Shown here one piece after another: positions 15,123 through 23,638 of a DNA stretch of 64,000 bases. The translations under genes were made by a program, and so were the position numbers. Under the pieces are notes generated by a model that searched no databases, had not been told where the DNA came from, and saw only the letters and a list, made by a program, of their open reading frames with translations. How positions within the stretch are numbered: position 1 is the stretch's first letter; each line of letters begins with the position of its first letter. Source of the DNA: an uncultured Coriobacteriaceae bacterium (GTDB taxonomy: Bacteria; Actinomycetota; Coriobacteriia; Coriobacteriales; Eggerthellaceae); contig CASFII010000008.1 of NCBI GenBank assembly GCA_949294735.1, forward strand, positions 66,044-130,043, given 5' to 3'.

Positions 15123-16856
15123 CTAGTTATGTTCCTCGTGAATTCTTACCAATTCTTCTCGAATAATTCGCGATAAAGCGCGCAACGTCACACCCGAATT
15201 ATCTGGCAGGTGCAGATGCAAGCACCTGCGTCCACGGCTGGCTAAAACAAGTAAGTCGCCCGAAGCCTGCGCTTTCGCTAAAGCACCCAAGCTTTCAGCA
15301 GTGGACTTCAGTGGCACGTCCTTTAGTTCGTCTGCTGAAAGAATCAGGAACACCCCGCTGTTCGTCCCGCCCTTGTGAAGCTGGCCCGTAGAGTGGAGGT
15401 AGCGCGGCCCCACCTCCAGGCAAGAAACCACGCCGCGATGTTCTGCTATATCGTGACGAATAACTTCCAACGTTTCGCGACGACCTTCGCCCGTGAACGG
15501 TAAAAAGGCATTCAGCGCGAAATAGTCTCCTGGCTGGATACTCTTTAAAAGCGCATACAAAGCCGAGCGAACATCAGTACACTCGGCAAAACACGGGGCC
15601 AGACGCACTTCCACTTCGCCCATATGTACGTCTTCGATGAAGTCTTGCGTGAAGTCTGGTTCAGGCTGCCCTTCAGCTAGAATGCGCATAACCTCAGCTT
15701 TTGCCGAAGCCACGTCGGGCTGGTCAAAGGGACATAGTTTCATAAGATAGCCGCACATGGCAATGGCATATTCCCACATAACAAAATGCTCCGCCAGTTC
15801 CTCGACTGAATCAATGCGGAAGTTCATACGCGGAATAGCCGAATCAATGTATGCCAAACTCATTTCGAAGTTTTGACGTTCATCCCAAAGGTTGTTTGGC
15901 GTTTGGTATACCACCACGCTGCGGTCGCCAGGATCATGTTTCAGTAACAGCGAATCAACCTCAATGTTAGGCAGAATGCCTTGGTTTTCTTTGCCAAGAC
16001 TTTCAGCAACCAACTGTTCAATCCACAAACCCAGAACACGACCGCGCTTTTGGGTCAGGAACGAAAACTTATTGCGACCGTTCAGGTAGTTGTCATACAA
16101 AAACGATGCCAACCCAATAGCAGGATTGTCGATAGCGTCTTCTGAACAGCGCTTTTCGGCTTCCTGAGCATGCTGAATAAAAGATTCCAAATCGATGCCT
16201 ACCAGCGCTGCTGGAACTAAACCAAAAACAGAAAGTGCCGAAAAACGCCCGCCAACTTCAGGGTCACCCGAAAATACCGCAAGCCAACCTTCTTCTTTGG
16301 CCTGCTTTTCCAGTTCGGTGCCTGGATCAGTAATGGCAACTAAATGCTTCACCAGTTCTACCCTGGGAAGCGTTTCAGAAAACGCTTCCGTCAAAGCTTG
16401 GAACATCATGCGCGGTTCAAGCGTGCCGCCGCTTTTCGAAGAAACAATGATGAGCGTGTTTTCCGGCTTCGCCAACGCAAGTGTTTCACGCAGCCTTACG
16501 GGCGAATCAGAGTCAAGCGTACGGAACGAAACACGCTTAGAGTCTGGCTTATTGTACTTGGTCATGGTCATGGGAGCTTGCGTGGAACCACCCTGGCCAA
16601 TAAGCACCACTGTGTCGATGCCACTTGACACTACCGTGTCAGCAAATTCGGTAATATCCTGAAGCGGAAGGCGTGGACGACTAGCTAAGTCTACCCAGCC
16701 CATATAGTCCTTTGCGCACGCCTGTGCTTCTTCAGAAAAATCAAAGAGCGTACTATCTTTAGCGTGAAGCCTGCTGGCAACACATTCCTTTACCAATCTT
16801 TTCGCTGATGGGTAAAGTTTTTCGGAATCTCCAACAATCATTTGTCCTGCTTTCAT
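15123..16856 (-). CDS. pgi: glucose-6-phosphate isomerase
   Basis: A 577-residue protein with phosphoglucose isomerase signatures: VLIGQGGSTQAPM, VSSKSGGTLEPRM for the sugar-phosphate loop, GDPEVGGRFSALSVFGLVP, and a C-terminal extension (FALNAFLPF, GPRYLHSTGQLHKGG) like the isomerase half of transaldolase-isomerase fusions. It interconverts glucose-6-phosphate and fructose-6-phosphate in the cytosol. The start is uncertain: ATG 16856 lacks an RBS, while the in-frame ATG at 16841 has AGGA only 3 nt upstream. Its close junction with hypF (3 nt) places a central glycolysis enzyme at the head of a hydrogenase-maturation operon. Confidence 0.9.
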   Translation of the reverse strand: MKAGQMIVGDSEKLYPSAKRLVKECVASRLHAKDSTLFDFSEEAQACAKDYMGWVDLASRPRLPLQDITEFADTVVSSGIDTVVLIGQGGSTQAPMTMTKYNKPDSKRVSFRTLDSDSPVRLRETLALAKPENTLIIVSSKSGGTLEPRMMFQALTEAFSETLPRVELVKHLVAITDPGTELEKQAKEEGWLAVFSGDPEVGGRFSALSVFGLVPAALVGIDLESFIQHAQEAEKRCSEDAIDNPAIGLASFLYDNYLNGRNKFSFLTQKRGRVLGLWIEQLVAESLGKENQGILPNIEVDSLLLKHDPGDRSVVVYQTPNNLWDERQNFEMSLAYIDSAIPRMNFRIDSVEELAEHFVMWEYAIAMCGYLMKLCPFDQPDVASAKAEVMRILAEGQPEPDFTQDFIEDVHMGEVEVRLAPCFAECTDVRSALYALLKSIQPGDYFALNAFLPFTGEGRRETLEVIRHDIAEHRGVVSCLEVGPRYLHSTGQLHKGGTNSGVFLILSADELKDVPLKSTAESLGALAKAQASGDLLVLASRGRRCLHLHLPDNSGVTLRALSRIIREELVRIHEEHN

Positions 16857-16982
16857 AAGGGTGAAACTTTACGAGTAGCCTTATTAGTTGCTTCACCATA
16901 TGCGAAGGCTTAATAAAATCTTTATGCCTGTTTATCGGGTAATCCTTGTGGGTTCTTCTGGTGCTAAGGGCAACGCTTCGCG

Positions 16983-17696
16983 CTACAAGCCAAGAGCCTT
17001 CTTCAAGGCAGACACACGACGGCGGGAAACGGGAATCTTTTCCTCTACACCGTTCAGCGTCAACAGCAACGTACCACCAGAAACTGATTCAATTTCTTCA
17101 ACCGTAGACAGGTTCACCAAATACCCGCGATGCACGCGGAAAAAGCCATGCCCATCCAAACGCTTTTCCAGCTGCGCCAAGCTGACCGTAGAAAAATAAC
17201 GGTCGGTATCGGTTTGCAGATAAGCGTAGTCATCGCGCGCCATAACAAAACGAATTTTGTCGATACCGATTAGGATTTTCTTCCCGCCCTTTTCCACGGG
17301 AATGCGTTCCGAACGATGAGCCTGTGCGTGCAGCGCAACATGCTCACGAACCCTGGCAATAGCCTGAGCCAAACGATCCGTTTCCACGGGCTTTACCAAA
17401 TAATCAACAGCATTTACCTTAAACGCATCCAACGCATGTTCGCTGTATGCCGTCACAAACACAACCGCAGGCGGGAATTTCAAATGCTGCATGGCTTCAG
17501 CCAGCTGCAAGCCCGTTGCCTCTGGCATATTGATATCTAAAAACATCACATCACAGGGGAATTCTTTAAGCTTTTCAATAGCTTCGCGAACGCTGGCAGC
17601 TTCAGCAACTACTTCGGTCTGCCCCAGTTCGTCAAGAAGAAAACGCAACTCTGAACGCGCAGGTGCTTCGTCGTCAACAATGATAGCCTTTAACAC
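16983..17696 (-). CDS. LytTR-family response regulator
   Basis: A 237-residue regulator. The start chosen is GTG 17696, preceded by GGGAGGTAGTT; the longer ATG at 17714 would place this RBS inside the gene. The receiver domain spans residues about 1-120 with the phospho-acceptor Asp in MFLDINMPEATG. The C-terminal LytTR DNA-binding domain (FFRVHRGYLVNL...IPVSRRRV) spans about 135-235. A LytS-type kinase is encoded at 25079-26401, about 7.4 kb away, and may be the partner. It is transcribed divergently from the transporter at 18009, a possible target. Confidence 0.92.
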   Translation of the reverse strand: MLKAIIVDDEAPARSELRFLLDELGQTEVVAEAASVREAIEKLKEFPCDVMFLDINMPEATGLQLAEAMQHLKFPPAVVFVTAYSEHALDAFKVNAVDYLVKPVETDRLAQAIARVREHVALHAQAHRSERIPVEKGGKKILIGIDKIRFVMARDDYAYLQTDTDRYFSTVSLAQLEKRLDGHGFFRVHRGYLVNLSTVEEIESVSGGTLLLTLNGVEEKIPVSRRRVSALKKALGL

Positions 17697-17847
17697 AACT
17701 ACCTCCCTAAGCATATTCGCCCAGATAAAAGTATCCCCAGCTGCACGAGCCTTATGGGGAGAATCGGGTTAGTCCTACCATTATAGTCCAAGCACCAGCA
17801 AAAACAGCAAAATGACCGAATAATACAAGGTTGGACAGCCTGCGCCT

Positions 17848-17877
17848 TTGCACGAAACACGAATGCTGTGCTATTGT
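17848..17877 (+). promoter_or_regulatory. candidate sigma-70-type promoter for the 18009 transporter
   Basis: TTGCAC (17848-17853) and TATTGT (17872-17877) are separated by 18 bp, a fair match to -35/-10 elements. They lie about 130 bp before the transporter ATG in the divergent region shared with the LytTR regulator (17697-18008). No LytTR-type direct repeats were identified by eye. Confidence 0.4.
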
Positions 17878-18008
17878 ACCCTGCATACGTGTGAGGCGGG
17901 CATTTTACAGCTAAGCGATACTTGAAGGATTGCCCACACCATAAGTACTTACCGCTTATATTCTGCCAAGCCTGCACAGCATACCAACAAGACAGAAAGA
18001 GGAATCGT

Positions 18009-19391
18009 ATGGAGTTAGGTTTGCAACTTCCTTGGTGGAGTATTCTTCCCTTTGCCGGCATGCTGCTTTCCATTGCTCTTTTCCCTTTGTTTAAGGGCGA
18101 ATGGTGGGAAAAACACCAGCTGCATGTGGCAGGCTTTTGGTCGCTGGTTTTTTTAATTCCCTTTGTCATTGGCTTCGGCCTAAACATGGCCGTTGAACAG
18201 CTGGCAGAGGTCATCATCCTTGACTATATTCCCTTCATTGTGCTGCTGTTTGGCCTGTTTGTGGTGTCAGGCGGTATTCACATTGCAGGGTCTATTGCTG
18301 GCACCACCAAAAACAACGTCATCCTTTTAGCCATTGGCACGTTTCTGGCCAGCTGGGTTGGTACTACGGGCGCAGCTATGCTGCTCATTCGCCCTGTTTT
18401 GCGTGCTAACCAGTGGCGTAAAAACAAGACGCACATTGTGGTGTTCTTTATCTTCTTAGTTGCTAACATCGGTGGCTGCTTGACCCCACTGGGTGACCCG
18501 CCGCTGTTCCTGGGCTATCTGCGCGGCGTTCCATTCTTCTGGACCATGGAACACATCTGGCCACTGCTGCTGTTGAACACCGTTGTACTGCTGGTGGTGT
18601 TCGCCCTGATTGACCGCCACTTTATTAAGAAAGAAGGTAAAGAAGGCGAGCAGGCTGTCGAGCTGGCAGAAGAAGCAGTTGAACGCGTGCCGCTACGTAT
18701 TGAAGGCGTTCACAACCTGGTCTTTTTGGCCATTATCATTGTGGCCGTTATCCTGAATGGCGCTATTCCGCAAGTTGATACTTTTACCGATGCTTCTGGC
18801 GAAGTGTACGGCATCGACCTGATGGAAGGTATTCATCTGGGCGCCAACTACTTCGTTCAAATTATCCTGATCCTTATTGCGGCGGCACTTTCTATGAAGA
18901 CCACGAAGAAAGAAGTCCGCGAAAAGAACGACTTCGAATGGGAACCTATCGCCGAAGTTGCTCGCTTGTTCTTGGGTATCTTCATTACCATGATTCCCGC
19001 GTTAGCACTGCTTCGCGCTTATGGTGGCGACATCGGGCTCGATTCGCCGCTGAAGTTCTTCTGGGCAACAGGTGCGCTTTCCAGTTTCCTGGACAACTCA
19101 CCCACCTATGTGGTATTCATGACCGCTGCTGGTTCCTTGGGTGCAGCAGGCGACCCAAGCACCCTGGTAACCACCGTTGGCACGATTTCAACCACCATCT
19201 TGCTCGCGGTTTCTGCAGGTGCGGTATTCATGGGCGCCAACACCTATATCGGTAATGCGCCGAACTTCATGGTGAAGTCTATTGCTGAACGTTCAGGTGT
19301 TAAGATGCCGAGCTTCTTTGGATATATGGGCTGGTCATGCGCAATATTGATACCGCTCTTTATACTGGACAGCGTAATTTTCTTCTTATAG
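18009..19391 (+). CDS. NhaD/citrate-transporter-like Na+/H+ or anion transporter
   Basis: A 460-residue membrane protein from ATG 18009, preceded by AGAGGAATCGT; the open frame extends to 17922 but without an RBS. About 12 hydrophobic segments are visible. Family-type motifs include VGTTGAAMLLIRPVLRAN, GGCLTPLGDPPLFLGYLRG and SSFLDNSPTYVVFMTAAG, and the C-terminal half holds MGANTYIGNAPNFMVKSIAE. These are typical of sodium:proton antiporter/citrate-transporter superfamily members annotated as UIT or CitMHS-like. Sodium/proton exchange is likely but the true substrate is not certain. It is followed by a strong terminator. Confidence 0.82.
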   Translation: MELGLQLPWWSILPFAGMLLSIALFPLFKGEWWEKHQLHVAGFWSLVFLIPFVIGFGLNMAVEQLAEVIILDYIPFIVLLFGLFVVSGGIHIAGSIAGTTKNNVILLAIGTFLASWVGTTGAAMLLIRPVLRANQWRKNKTHIVVFFIFLVANIGGCLTPLGDPPLFLGYLRGVPFFWTMEHIWPLLLLNTVVLLVVFALIDRHFIKKEGKEGEQAVELAEEAVERVPLRIEGVHNLVFLAIIIVAVILNGAIPQVDTFTDASGEVYGIDLMEGIHLGANYFVQIILILIAAALSMKTTKKEVREKNDFEWEPIAEVARLFLGIFITMIPALALLRAYGGDIGLDSPLKFFWATGALSSFLDNSPTYVVFMTAAGSLGAAGDPSTLVTTVGTISTTILLAVSAGAVFMGANTYIGNAPNFMVKSIAERSGVKMPSFFGYMGWSCAILIPLFILDSVIFFL

Positions 19392-19412
19392 AGCCTATCA
19401 AAAGAACAAACG

Positions 19413-19438
19413 AAAGCCCCCAAACTTGGGGGCTTTTT
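19413..19438 (+). terminator. intrinsic terminator after the transporter
   Basis: A nine-bp stem AAAGCCCCC/GGGGGCTTT (19413-19421 with 19428-19436) with a six-base loop and a run of T. It lies 22 bp after the transporter stop. Confidence 0.9.
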
Positions 19439-19458
19439 ACTGGACATACGGACATCCA

Positions 19459-19518
19459 GGACACCCGCAAAGCTACCGTTCGCAGCTTTCAGCTGCTCAC
19501 CTATGCGCTTTGCTGCTT
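19459..19518. repeat. dispersed element, copy 1 (shared with 55839-55891)
   Basis: The stretch GGACACCCGCAAAGCTACCG ... CTCACCTATGCGCTTTGCTGCTT is almost identical to 55839-55891. The copies differ only in the tip, which here is the small hairpin GCAGCTTTCAGCTGC. Outer GCAAAGC and GCTTTGC are complementary. It touches the stop codon of the dipeptidase gene (19517). Confidence 0.75.
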
Positions 19519-20914
19519 AGAGGTCCAGTTGCATCAGCTTTTCGATAGTCAGTACGTAAATGCGGAAGGCCTGCTTCAGCTGTTCTTCGCTAATAGCTTC
19601 ATCAGGACCGTGCATGCCACCAACCCATTCAGGGTTTTTCACCCAGGACATTTCAGGGCCGAAAGATGCACCTGCCTTGAAGTGGCGAGCATAGGTACCA
19701 CCGCCCATAGTAAACGGTTTTGCATCTTCGCCCGTAGCTTCGTTGTAGGCCGAAAGCAGCGCCTGGATAACGGGGGAATCAGGCTCAACCAAAAACGGCA
19801 CCACGTTCTTCAGTTCTTCGAAGCTACATCCACCTGTTGCAGCAAACGCTTTAGCTTTTGTCTTAAATGTTTCGCTATCCATGGTGGTGGGATAACGACT
19901 GTCAAACGTCTGCATGATTTTGCCATCTTCGGTTTTCACCGTACCGCCCACCAAGGTAAGTGCACCAAAGTGCTCATCTTCGCAGGCAACATCTAAGCCG
20001 CTGCCATCGGTATGGTTCAGAAGCTTTTGCTCCATTTCCAAGAAGGGGCGTTCAGCTTCGGTGTATAAGTGATTTTCCAGCAGGTAATCAACTACCAAGC
20101 CAATGGCGTTAATGCCCGTAGCAGGAAGTGAAGCGTGAGCAGACTTACCCTCGGCATCGATACGCACCAAGCCTTTGCCTGCTTCTGAAAGCGTGATGTG
20201 CTCAGCTGCTGGCAGGTCTGCCAAGTTTGCGCGCACAATAGCATGAGCAAAACCAGGTACGGCGTTGGTAGCCATGCCGCCCTCCAACTCAACAACGGCT
20301 GCGCCTTCGGGCTGTGCAAAGGTCAACAAGCCGTCGTAGCAGCCCTTTTCGCCATAGCACACGGGGAAGTCAGCATCAGGCGTGAACAAAAACGCCGGGT
20401 CTTCGTAGCGTTCCTGGTAGTATTCCACATCGCGCATGCCCGATTCTTCGTTAGCGCCAAACATGAAGCGCACAGTGTAAGGGAACTTTACACCCGCCTC
20501 TTTCCAGAAGTTCACAGCATGCAGTGCCACAATAGACGGACCCTTATCGTCAATGGTTCCGCGACCAACCAGATAGCCCTCTTTGCGCGTTACTTCATAC
20601 GGCGGGAAGTTCCAGCCCTGCCCCGCAGGCACTACATCCATGTGGCCGATAATGCCAATTTGCGTTTCAGTTTCGCCAGGAAAATCTGCCAACCCAATGT
20701 AGTTGTCCACATTCTTTGTTTCAAAGCCCATTTCTTCGGCGATTTTCAGAGCCTCAGTCAAAGCACGCGCAGGTTCTGGACCAAAAGGCTCCGCTTCGGT
20801 TGCCTGAGCTTTGTCTTCAACACTGGGGATGCGTACTACGCGGTCAATGTCCGCCACTACCTTTTCCCAGTTTTTATCAAGGTATTCGTCAATCTGATTC
20901 ATTACGTCTGACAT
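19517..20914 (-). CDS. M20-family dipeptidase (Sapep/PepV type)
   Basis: A 465-residue cytosolic metallopeptidase. M20 signatures: IGHMDVVPAG (first metal His/Asp), GRGTIDDKGPSIV (bridging Asp), MFGANEESGMRD (catalytic and metal Glu), PDADFP, and a C-terminal metal His near VGGMHGPDE. The lid domain lies at about residues 185-340. The family removes N-terminal residues from dipeptides and short peptides using two metal ions. The start is supported by AAGGAGGCCAC. A dispersed repeat element adjoins its 3' end. Confidence 0.93.
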   Translation of the reverse strand: MSDVMNQIDEYLDKNWEKVVADIDRVVRIPSVEDKAQATEAEPFGPEPARALTEALKIAEEMGFETKNVDNYIGLADFPGETETQIGIIGHMDVVPAGQGWNFPPYEVTRKEGYLVGRGTIDDKGPSIVALHAVNFWKEAGVKFPYTVRFMFGANEESGMRDVEYYQERYEDPAFLFTPDADFPVCYGEKGCYDGLLTFAQPEGAAVVELEGGMATNAVPGFAHAIVRANLADLPAAEHITLSEAGKGLVRIDAEGKSAHASLPATGINAIGLVVDYLLENHLYTEAERPFLEMEQKLLNHTDGSGLDVACEDEHFGALTLVGGTVKTEDGKIMQTFDSRYPTTMDSETFKTKAKAFAATGGCSFEELKNVVPFLVEPDSPVIQALLSAYNEATGEDAKPFTMGGGTYARHFKAGASFGPEMSWVKNPEWVGGMHGPDEAISEEQLKQAFRIYVLTIEKLMQLDL

Positions 20915-21021
20915 GTGGCCTCCTTAACTTTTTGTGACGTCAGCCATTTTAGCCACATCAGCAGCCAAGCTAAAGCCTCCGTTTGCCAAATCACGGGACT
21001 TACAATATAATTTCGCTTCGC

Positions 21022-21105
21022 GCCCGAGTGGCGGAATGGCAGACGCGGCGGTCTCAAAAACCGTTGTCTAACGACGTGCGAGTTCGACTCTCGCCTCGGG
21101 CACCA
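21022..21105 (+). tRNA. tRNA-Leu (CAA)
   Basis: 84 nt including an encoded CCA. The acceptor arms are GCCCGAG and CTCGGGC. The anticodon loop CTCAAAA gives anticodon CAA, which reads UUG. A long variable arm (TGTCTAACGACG) and GAGTTCGACTC in the T arm fit a class II leucine tRNA. Confidence 0.95.
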
Positions 21106-21115
21106 CTTAAATCGC

Positions 21116-21148
21116 AAAACCCCGGCTAGGAAGAGCGCCGGGGTTTTT
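21116..21148 (+). terminator. intrinsic terminator after tRNA-Leu
   Basis: Stem AAAACCCCGGC/GCCGGGGTTTT with a ten-base loop, followed by T-rich sequence. It lies 11 bp after the tRNA. The reverse direction has A-rich flank and no target gene. Confidence 0.88.
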
Positions 21149-21265
21149 CTTTTGTCTTTTAAGGGCAACGAGTGAATTTCAGGGTTGAGACCGTCTTATA
21201 GAGCTCAAGTATCTCTTTTAGTCTATCGAAAAGGAACCTGGCTTATTCAGAGATGACGGGAATTA

Positions 21266-21877
21266 TTAGACTCCCAACATACCCTCTATCACCACAAAAA
21301 CAGTGTCATCTGCCAAACGAATTTCATCGCCAGGATGCAGCTCTATTTGCGCAGACGGAGCATCGGGTTTGCCCTGACTCGAAGAACCCACCACCGTTTC
21401 TTCGTGGTTAGCACCACTTACCACGGTGGTTCCATTGCTAGAGCCTAAATCTTCGATAAACCAGCGCTCATCTTTATTCCAAATCCTGGCGTGACGCCCA
21501 GACGCATGAGAACCAACATCGTTGATAGCGTTGTTGGACAAAGCAAGGGCTCCAATCTCTGTCCCTTCTTCGGTGTCTGATAGCCAATAGGGAGAACCCA
21601 CCACATATCCGTCAACTATGCGAAGCAGGCCAAGAATTGGCTTGCTATTCAAAATGCTTTTCTTCTCTTCGGAGCCCGCTGGTGCAATATCTGTTGGCGT
21701 CGTCAAACGCCCGGCATGGGTAGATCGCGCGAACTTCATGGTGTATTCGACAGCCCGATGAACATTAGCCAAACATCCAGCTGAAACAAACAAAACCATT
21801 GCCGCTTCAGTGCTTTCATCTGCTGTCATTCCTGGACCGTGGATGATGCGCTCGAGCGTATTGTGATAAAGCGTCAC
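21266..21877 (-). CDS. FHA-domain protein
   Basis: A 203-residue protein. The C-terminal half (about 95-200) is a forkhead-associated domain with the core GRHARIW and DLGSSNGTTV, which binds phosphothreonine peptides. The N-terminal half (1-90) has no recognised domain and no membrane segment. It follows the unknown protein at 21881-22234 by only 3 nt, so the two are likely translated together. FHA proteins act downstream of Ser/Thr kinases or in secretion. No kinase is encoded beside it, so its partner is not known. Confidence 0.8.
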   Translation of the reverse strand: MTLYHNTLERIIHGPGMTADESTEAAMVLFVSAGCLANVHRAVEYTMKFARSTHAGRLTTPTDIAPAGSEEKKSILNSKPILGLLRIVDGYVVGSPYWLSDTEEGTEIGALALSNNAINDVGSHASGRHARIWNKDERWFIEDLGSSNGTTVVSGANHEETVVGSSSQGKPDAPSAQIELHPGDEIRLADDTVFVVIEGMLGV

Positions 21878-21880
21878 GTT

Positions 21881-22234
21881 CTAATGACAAAACGAAAGCG
21901 CTTTTTCCATTCCGTGGACTTCTTCTGCGGTCACCAAATCCACTATTTCTCTGCTTGAAAGCCCCTTGCCTGAACGAGATTTTAACCTCGCAATAATTCG
22001 AAGTGCGCTCACGCTAAATTCGCAAAAATACCTATCCTGAAGCGAACCGACAGGTGCATGAACCACAAAACGCGAAATCCAAGTACGGTCATTAATCCTG
22101 CTCACAGGGCTTCGACCGTCCGACAAAGGCTTGCCCGAAAGAATAATCCCCGCCAACTCTTTGTAGCTAATTCCACCCAGCTTCTTCATCGCAGAAAACA
22201 GGGCGAAACAAGGAGTTACCTCATTTGCCATCAT
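21881..22234 (-). CDS. unknown small protein in the FHA operon
   Basis: 117 residues, MMANEVTPCFALFSAMKKLG.... Segments YKELAGIILSG and LRIIARLKSRSGKGLSSREI are predicted helices separated by short turns and give the look of a small nucleic-acid-binding or helix-turn-helix fold, but I do not recognise a family. The start overlaps the stop of the upstream small gene by four bases (ATGA), and the FHA gene begins 3 nt after its stop. Tight packing supports it being a real gene. Confidence 0.6.
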   Translation of the reverse strand: MMANEVTPCFALFSAMKKLGGISYKELAGIILSGKPLSDGRSPVSRINDRTWISRFVVHAPVGSLQDRYFCEFSVSALRIIARLKSRSGKGLSSREIVDLVTAEEVHGMEKALSFCH

Positions 22235-22425
22235 GAGAGACTTCCTTTCGTTGATATTTCCTGACTTGATTCTTCTGCTTTAACGATCGCTTCTTTTTGT
22301 GATCCGCTCTCTAGCGCATAGCGCTTTGCCGCAGCTTTAAGAAGTTTCCGCCTACGAGCCGGCAACGCTGCCAAAGCGAAATCAACAACTAACGGGCACC
22401 AGGCAGCAACCACAGCTGCAAACAA
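22231..22425 (-). CDS. possible small membrane protein, first gene of FHA operon
   Basis: 64 residues from a TTG codon (22425) with a weak AGG six bases upstream. An apolar segment (residues about 2-20, FAAVVAAWCPLVVDFALAAL) is followed by a strongly charged tail (ARRRKLLKAAAKR...). The four-base overlap with the next gene supports translation. The start codon and reality are uncertain because an in-frame stop lies just upstream and no homologue is recognised. Confidence 0.4.
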   Translation of the reverse strand: MFAAVVAAWCPLVVDFALAALPARRRKLLKAAAKRYALESGSQKEAIVKAEESSQEISTKGSLS

Positions 22426-22474
22426 AGCTGCCTAATGGCTTAGCGGTCATAAATTGGCAGAGCAAGACAGCAAA

Positions 22475-22563
22475 AGCCCTGTAGTACCTCCAGACTGCCC
22501 ATTGCTCAACCGAGCACGCTTCGCGCATAAATGCGCCTGTGGGCAGAACGGGACTACAGGGCT
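22475..22563 (-). terminator. long hairpin terminator after class I aldolase
   Basis: AGCCCTGTAGT (22475-22485) pairs with ACTACAGGGCT (22553-22563). Inner pairs ACTGCCCA/TGGGCAG and GCGCAT/ATGCGC extend the structure. On the minus strand it is followed by TTTTG. It lies about 47 bp after the aldolase stop. Confidence 0.7.
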
Positions 22564-22609
22564 TCGCAGTGTTAACTTATTCCCCTGCTAGCAAGCAGGC
22601 GAGAAAGTT

Positions 22610-23548
22610 TTACAGCGTAAAGTCCTCTTCGCCGTTAAATATCTTCAGGGCTTCTTCAACCGTGTAGTCAGCCAGCGTAATAGCGCTGATTGCCTTGGTC
22701 AGACGCACTGCTTCGTCCAGCGAACGCTGATGGATATTGCGACCCGTTGCGTTGCCGCAAGCACCACCAATGTGAATCTGATCGTGAAGCTGAGTCAGGA
22801 AGGTTTCAGCGTCTACCGTAGAACCGCCTGCACATACCAGGCCCGTACGGCCTGCGGCCTTGGCGGCAATAGCCAGGTTTTCAGCAGAAGACTTGTCTTC
22901 AGTAGCTACTGGCGGATTAACCTTTACAAAGTCAGCACCCAGGCACAGTGCAACGCCTGCTGCACCAGCGATAACGTCAGGATCCTTTTCAGCGGTAACA
23001 GCCTTGCCGCGAGGATAGATCCACAGCACAACCAGCAAGCCTTGAGCATGAGCCTGAGCAATCAGCTGACCAGCTTCTGCCATCATAGTTGATTCATATT
23101 CGCTGCCCAGATACAGGGTGTAGCCCAAACCGACAATGTTGACGCCAGCTTCACGCATAGCCAACACAGCATCCAGATCATGCAGCTGCGCTGAATATGG
23201 GTCGTCCTGGCTAGTCTTTACCAGGTTGGTCTTGGAGTTCATTTTTACCAGATAGTTGATTTCTGGATAATCTGCCGCATAACGAGCAATCAAACCGCGC
23301 TGACCTGCCACAACACCACATGCGCCCTGGCTGCCAATCTGGAACAGATGCTCAGGGTCAGCGTCGGCAATGTCAATGCCTTCGCCATAGAAGTCTTTGT
23401 TCATGTGTTCAATTTTTTGGTCGCAAGCAAACAGCATCAAACGACCAGTGCCGCGCGTGGCTTTCATGTAATTTTCAATGTATTCTTCGCGCGCTTCCGG
23501 CATTACGTCAACCGGGACTTTTACCTGTTCACGAGTAATCGTAGGCAT
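22610..23548 (-). CDS. class I fructose-bisphosphate aldolase, DhnA/DeoC-LacD type
   Basis: 312 residues with a TIM-barrel of the DhnA/FbaB type. Visible features are MLFACDQKIEHMNKDF (substrate loop), LLVVLWIYPRGKAV, GADFVKVNPPV with the Schiff-base lysine in FVKVN, and LVCAGGSTVDAETFL plus GGACGNATGRNI for phosphate binding. It would cleave fructose-1,6-bisphosphate, although LsrF-like substrates cannot be excluded. RBS GAAGGAGGAGCATT precedes ATG. It ends the gene series glycosyltransferase-TauE-LytS-MATE on the same strand, 90 nt after the MATE gene. Confidence 0.88.
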   Translation of the reverse strand: MPTITREQVKVPVDVMPEAREEYIENYMKATRGTGRLMLFACDQKIEHMNKDFYGEGIDIADADPEHLFQIGSQGACGVVAGQRGLIARYAADYPEINYLVKMNSKTNLVKTSQDDPYSAQLHDLDAVLAMREAGVNIVGLGYTLYLGSEYESTMMAEAGQLIAQAHAQGLLVVLWIYPRGKAVTAEKDPDVIAGAAGVALCLGADFVKVNPPVATEDKSSAENLAIAAKAAGRTGLVCAGGSTVDAETFLTQLHDQIHIGGACGNATGRNIHQRSLDEAVRLTKAISAITLADYTVEEALKIFNGEEDFTL

Positions 23549-23638
23549 AATGCTCCTCCTTCGACAGGATTGCTCGTTGCGTTTTTTCGCTACCTTTTAT
23601 TCTATCAAGAAACCCTCTGCTACACAGTGTCATTTCGA

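Noticed and set aside
17699..18217. 172-codon minus-strand frame in the divergent region and transporter 5' end
   Set aside because: It overlaps the start of the transporter antisense and has no RBS or homology features.
19459..19518. possible integron attC site
   Set aside because: Complementary ends exist, but there is no integrase gene, no canonical core site and no cassette array.
20902..21168. 88-codon minus-strand frame with RRESNSH
   Set aside because: It is the antisense translation of the tRNA-Leu gene and its terminator, a common artefact.
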